NCBI GenBank assembly: GCA_964019335.1 | Contig: OZ025737.1 | Span: forward strand, 62,001-126,000 | Reading direction: 5' to 3' | From: Diplonema japonicum | Taxonomy: Eukaryota; Euglenozoa; Diplonemea; Diplonemida; Diplonemidae | Length of the DNA stretch: 64,000 nucleotides | Shown: piece after piece, positions 61,578 to 64,000 of the stretch | How the letters are laid out: every line of letters starts with the position of its first letter | Numbering within the stretch: position 1 is the first letter of the stretch | The notes under the pieces: model-generated | Told to the model about the DNA's origin: nothing | Seen by the model: only the letters and a program-made list of their open reading frames with translations | Database searches by the model: none | Translations under genes and position numbers: made by a program

Positions 61578-64000
61578 ATGCCGGTAGGTCTAGCGGTGTT
61601 GGTAGCTTTGGGGGTGGGACAATGTCTGTTGGAAAGGACGCAGGAAGTTGTGTGGGTGGGGTGCACAAAGGTTGAGGTGAAAGTGAAGAATGTGGGAGGA
61701 GGCTTGGCCAATGTGACTGGGGGGCTGGCCTTCGACAACATAGTGCAGGGGCAGTGCGGGAACATGCGAGATGACACATGCATGGACTGGCTGGCGACTC
61801 CTGAAGGCGAGTGCGGGCAAAACGGTGTTGAAGTGAAAAACGGGAGCATTGTGATTGCACAACTGCCAACGAGCCCCCCTTACGTGAAGAATGACACAAA
61901 CCAGGTGATGGTCAACATGGTGTGCAGCAGCTCACCTTTGGATGGATCTTGCAGTTTCGAGAATGTCCAGACTTTTTATGTCCCCCCCAACCCATGCCCC
62001 ACTCCTAAGCTGTCGCCAGCTGCCGTTCACATCACTGAATCAAAATTGTTGAACCTGAAGCAAAACGACACGCTGCCCCTCTCCTTTGCCCTTTCTGACG
62101 GTGTCCTCAACATGTCGTCCATCGATGACTCATGGCTTGTTCTCGAGCCTCCTGGCAACCTTCTTGCTGAGTACTTCAGCATCACGGGCACCGTCACCGC
62201 CAACAATATCGAGCTCCTCCTATCATACAAGGGCACTCCTTGCGTCTGTAAACCCGGCTTCGACGTCACAGGCTGCACGGTCCCTGACATCCATAGGGAT
62301 ACCTCCGTCACTGTGTCTGTGATGGGCAAGCGGGTGAGGCCGCACCTGACAGATCGGATCACATCTCAGATAGTAATCGAGCCTTCGGAGGGCGTGGCGG
62401 AGATCGGACTCCCGTCCCGCTCCATCTCGATCTACGAGCTGCGGGAGAACGGGACCAGCATCACAGTGTTGCTGTGTGGCGAGAGTGTCATCGATGGAAC
62501 CATTGAGTTGAACAAGGTTCTCTCGCTGTCCTCGTCGGTCTTCGCGACGGCCCTTGCAAACCTTACTCTCAAATGGGAGCTGCCAACCGCGGACCGCTCC
62601 TACTTGAAAGTGACAGTCCCCCCGATGCCCAACATGCCTCCTGTCAACGAGACGGTCACGCTCGCCTTGTCCCCCGCCGTGGGACTCTACCTCAAGTCAG
62701 GCTTGCTGCCCTCCTTCCAGCCACTGAGCTTTCTGGTCCATGACTATTGCGCTGGAACAGAGTGCCCCATGACATCCTGCCCCGAAGGGTTCACCACATC
62801 CCTCGTCGACCATTCATGCGTGGAGTGCCCTAGGTGCACGCACGGCTTCTGCACCATAGGACCCAAATGCATGTGCGACCCTGGGTACCAAGGGGCTCAT
62901 TGCGGGGGTTACACGACGACCGCCGTTGCAGGGGTCGTCGCGAGCGGTGCTGTCATTGCCACCGTCTCGTTAGATGTGGCCATGGGGGGCTCTATTGTAG
63001 CTCCCATCAACACCATCACCACGCTGCAGCTGTTGTATGTAATAGGCAGCATGCCTGCTTCGAACGATGTAGGGAGGGAGTCGGTGTCGGGGCTGAAGAT
63101 CATTGTGTACCCATTCACCATAGACTACGACGGCGGTGGGAAACACACAAAGGAGCTGCTGGCGACGCTTGTACTGCATGTCGGCTTGACACTCATCCCG
63201 CTGCTGCTGCTGCTTATAAGGTGGGTTTCAACTCCCGTGTCGTACAGACGAACGCGGAGTGTGGCCGGTGATGTGCTGTTCCCGAACCTCATCGTCCTCG
63301 TGATGCACCTCTGCATTGTGCCACTGGTCACCGCCTCCATCTCGGGGATATCAGAGGGTGTCAATGCTGTGACTGTGTCCAGCATGCTATGGACCGTGTG
63401 CTCTGTGCTGGGGTACTTTGCGTTCTTGGTGTGGTTCCGTTTCTCACGGATGCACGGCCCGCAGAGCAGGGTGGAGTACCTCAACTTCAACATGGGGAAC
63501 TCACTCAGCAACGCCACCTGCGCTATTTCATCACCTAAACGGCAGCGCGCCATGCCGAGATGCCTCACCGCATGGCTGCCAACAGGGTACTGGAGCTGCA
63601 GGCATCTCAAGGACAGATCCTTTTTGCATAAGTACGCGGTTCTGTTTGATGATTTGTTGCCAGAGTCTGTTGATTGGTACCCGATGGCGTCGTTTGGGAG
63701 ATTGGTGGTACTTGCGGCCTTAGCGGCACACAGGTCGTGGGGGGGCAAGGCGAGGATGGTGTTGGTGTTTGTTCTCTCGCTGTGCTACCTCGTAACGCTG
63801 CTGTTGAAAAGGCCGTTCAAGTGCATGGGCTCAAACTCCGTGAGCTCTGTCTGCCACACATGCTTCACCCTCGCCACGCTGGTGTTCCTCGTGTGGGAAG
63901 CTATGGTAGCACCCGTTCTCATTCTAATGGCGGTAGTGGTGGTTGGATCTGCAGTGTGGAGCGCCATCGTATTCCTTGCCACCAAACGGAGGTACGACCC
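61578..64000 (+). CDS. large multispanning membrane protein with EGF-like motif (partial, runs off window)
   Basis: A frame open from 61578 to the window end (807 codons plus two bases) shows no stop. It starts MPVGLAVLVALGVGQ, a signal peptide. A long Cys-containing extracellular region with several N-x-S/T sites follows. Near residues 417-440 is an EGF-like end (CMCDPGYQGAHC). Membrane helices begin just after it (TTAVAGVVASGAVIA), and several more follow, for example ATLVLHVGLTLIPLLLLLI, LIVLVMHLCIVPLVTA and VCHTCFTLATLVFLVWEAM. The architecture resembles protist surface receptors or TRP-like proteins, but no family is assigned. A tiny upstream ORF (61564-61587) overlaps the start. The C-terminus is missing. 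Confidence 0.8.
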   Translation, partial: MPVGLAVLVALGVGQCLLERTQEVVWVGCTKVEVKVKNVGGGLANVTGGLAFDNIVQGQCGNMRDDTCMDWLATPEGECGQNGVEVKNGSIVIAQLPTSPPYVKNDTNQVMVNMVCSSSPLDGSCSFENVQTFYVPPNPCPTPKLSPAAVHITESKLLNLKQNDTLPLSFALSDGVLNMSSIDDSWLVLEPPGNLLAEYFSITGTVTANNIELLLSYKGTPCVCKPGFDVTGCTVPDIHRDTSVTVSVMGKRVRPHLTDRITSQIVIEPSEGVAEIGLPSRSISIYELRENGTSITVLLCGESVIDGTIELNKVLSLSSSVFATALANLTLKWELPTADRSYLKVTVPPMPNMPPVNETVTLALSPAVGLYLKSGLLPSFQPLSFLVHDYCAGTECPMTSCPEGFTTSLVDHSCVECPRCTHGFCTIGPKCMCDPGYQGAHCGGYTTTAVAGVVASGAVIATVSLDVAMGGSIVAPINTITTLQLLYVIGSMPASNDVGRESVSGLKIIVYPFTIDYDGGGKHTKELLATLVLHVGLTLIPLLLLLIRWVSTPVSYRRTRSVAGDVLFPNLIVLVMHLCIVPLVTASISGISEGVNAVTVSSMLWTVCSVLGYFAFLVWFRFSRMHGPQSRVEYLNFNMGNSLSNATCAISSPKRQRAMPRCLTAWLPTGYWSCRHLKDRSFLHKYAVLFDDLLPESVDWYPMASFGRLVVLAALAAHRSWGGKARMVLVFVLSLCYLVTLLLKRPFKCMGSNSVSSVCHTCFTLATLVFLVWEAMVAPVLILMAVVVVGSAVWSAIVFLATKRRYD

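Overview
This is nuclear DNA from a unicellular eukaryote. GT-AG spliceosomal introns can be placed exactly in nine of the 27 gene models. The proteins are typically eukaryotic: UGGT, the AP-4 sigma adaptin, cytosolic ribosomal protein uL4, LRRC45, an FCP/SCP phosphatase, an MLO-like protein and a cyclic-nucleotide-gated channel. All 27 gene models lie on the + strand. Most have a pyrimidine-rich tract and an AG 3 to 75 nt before the start codon, and several start at the first ATG after that AG. Long one-way gene files with an acceptor-like site before each gene fit polycistronic transcription with spliced-leader trans-splicing (Euglenozoa such as diplonemids, or dinoflagellate relatives). Short GT-AG introns (35 to 64 nt) and identical tandem gene copies fit several such lineages. 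The lineage is an inference; no spliced-leader sequence was found.

Layout. 1-9.7 kb: an F-box-like multispanning membrane protein, UGGT, and an RNA-binding protein with a zinc finger, an RRM and two CysRS-tail-like modules. 9.7-12.4 kb: homopolymer-rich spacer. 12.4-20.5 kb: a Fringe-like GT31 glycosyltransferase, a probably myristoylated FCP/SCP phosphatase, an Elf1-like zinc ribbon, an MLO-like protein and an orphan. 20.5-26.8 kb: spacer with foldback repeats and a dead piggyBac element with matching termini. 26.8-38.6 kb: AP-4 sigma (three exons), a C2HC zinc-finger protein, a type II membrane orphan, a CNG-type channel, a further orphan, a short piggyBac-type MITE, and two ankyrin-repeat genes, the second with five exons. 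39.1-46.6 kb: four copies of the uL4 (RPL4) gene, identical including introns; a dead pogo/Tigger-like element lies between copies 3 and 4. 47.2-48.4 kb: a foldback palindrome and an element with about 50-bp terminal inverted repeats around a broken tyrosine recombinase. 48.4-50.4 kb: LRRC45. 50.5-59.5 kb: two near-identical pairs of sigma-class GST genes flanking a mitochondrial-type DyP peroxidase with a large extra C-terminal region. 60-64 kb: an orphan and a large membrane protein cut by the window end.

How the genes relate. UGGT and the GT31 enzyme act in secretory-pathway glycosylation, and AP-4 in post-Golgi sorting. The GST-GST-DyP-GST-GST block looks like a detoxification/peroxide cluster. 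The RPL4 and GST arrays show strong homogenisation: coding blocks are identical while the flanks differ. Spacers are dominated by poly(A), poly(T) and poly(C/G) runs, so short open frames there were not called.
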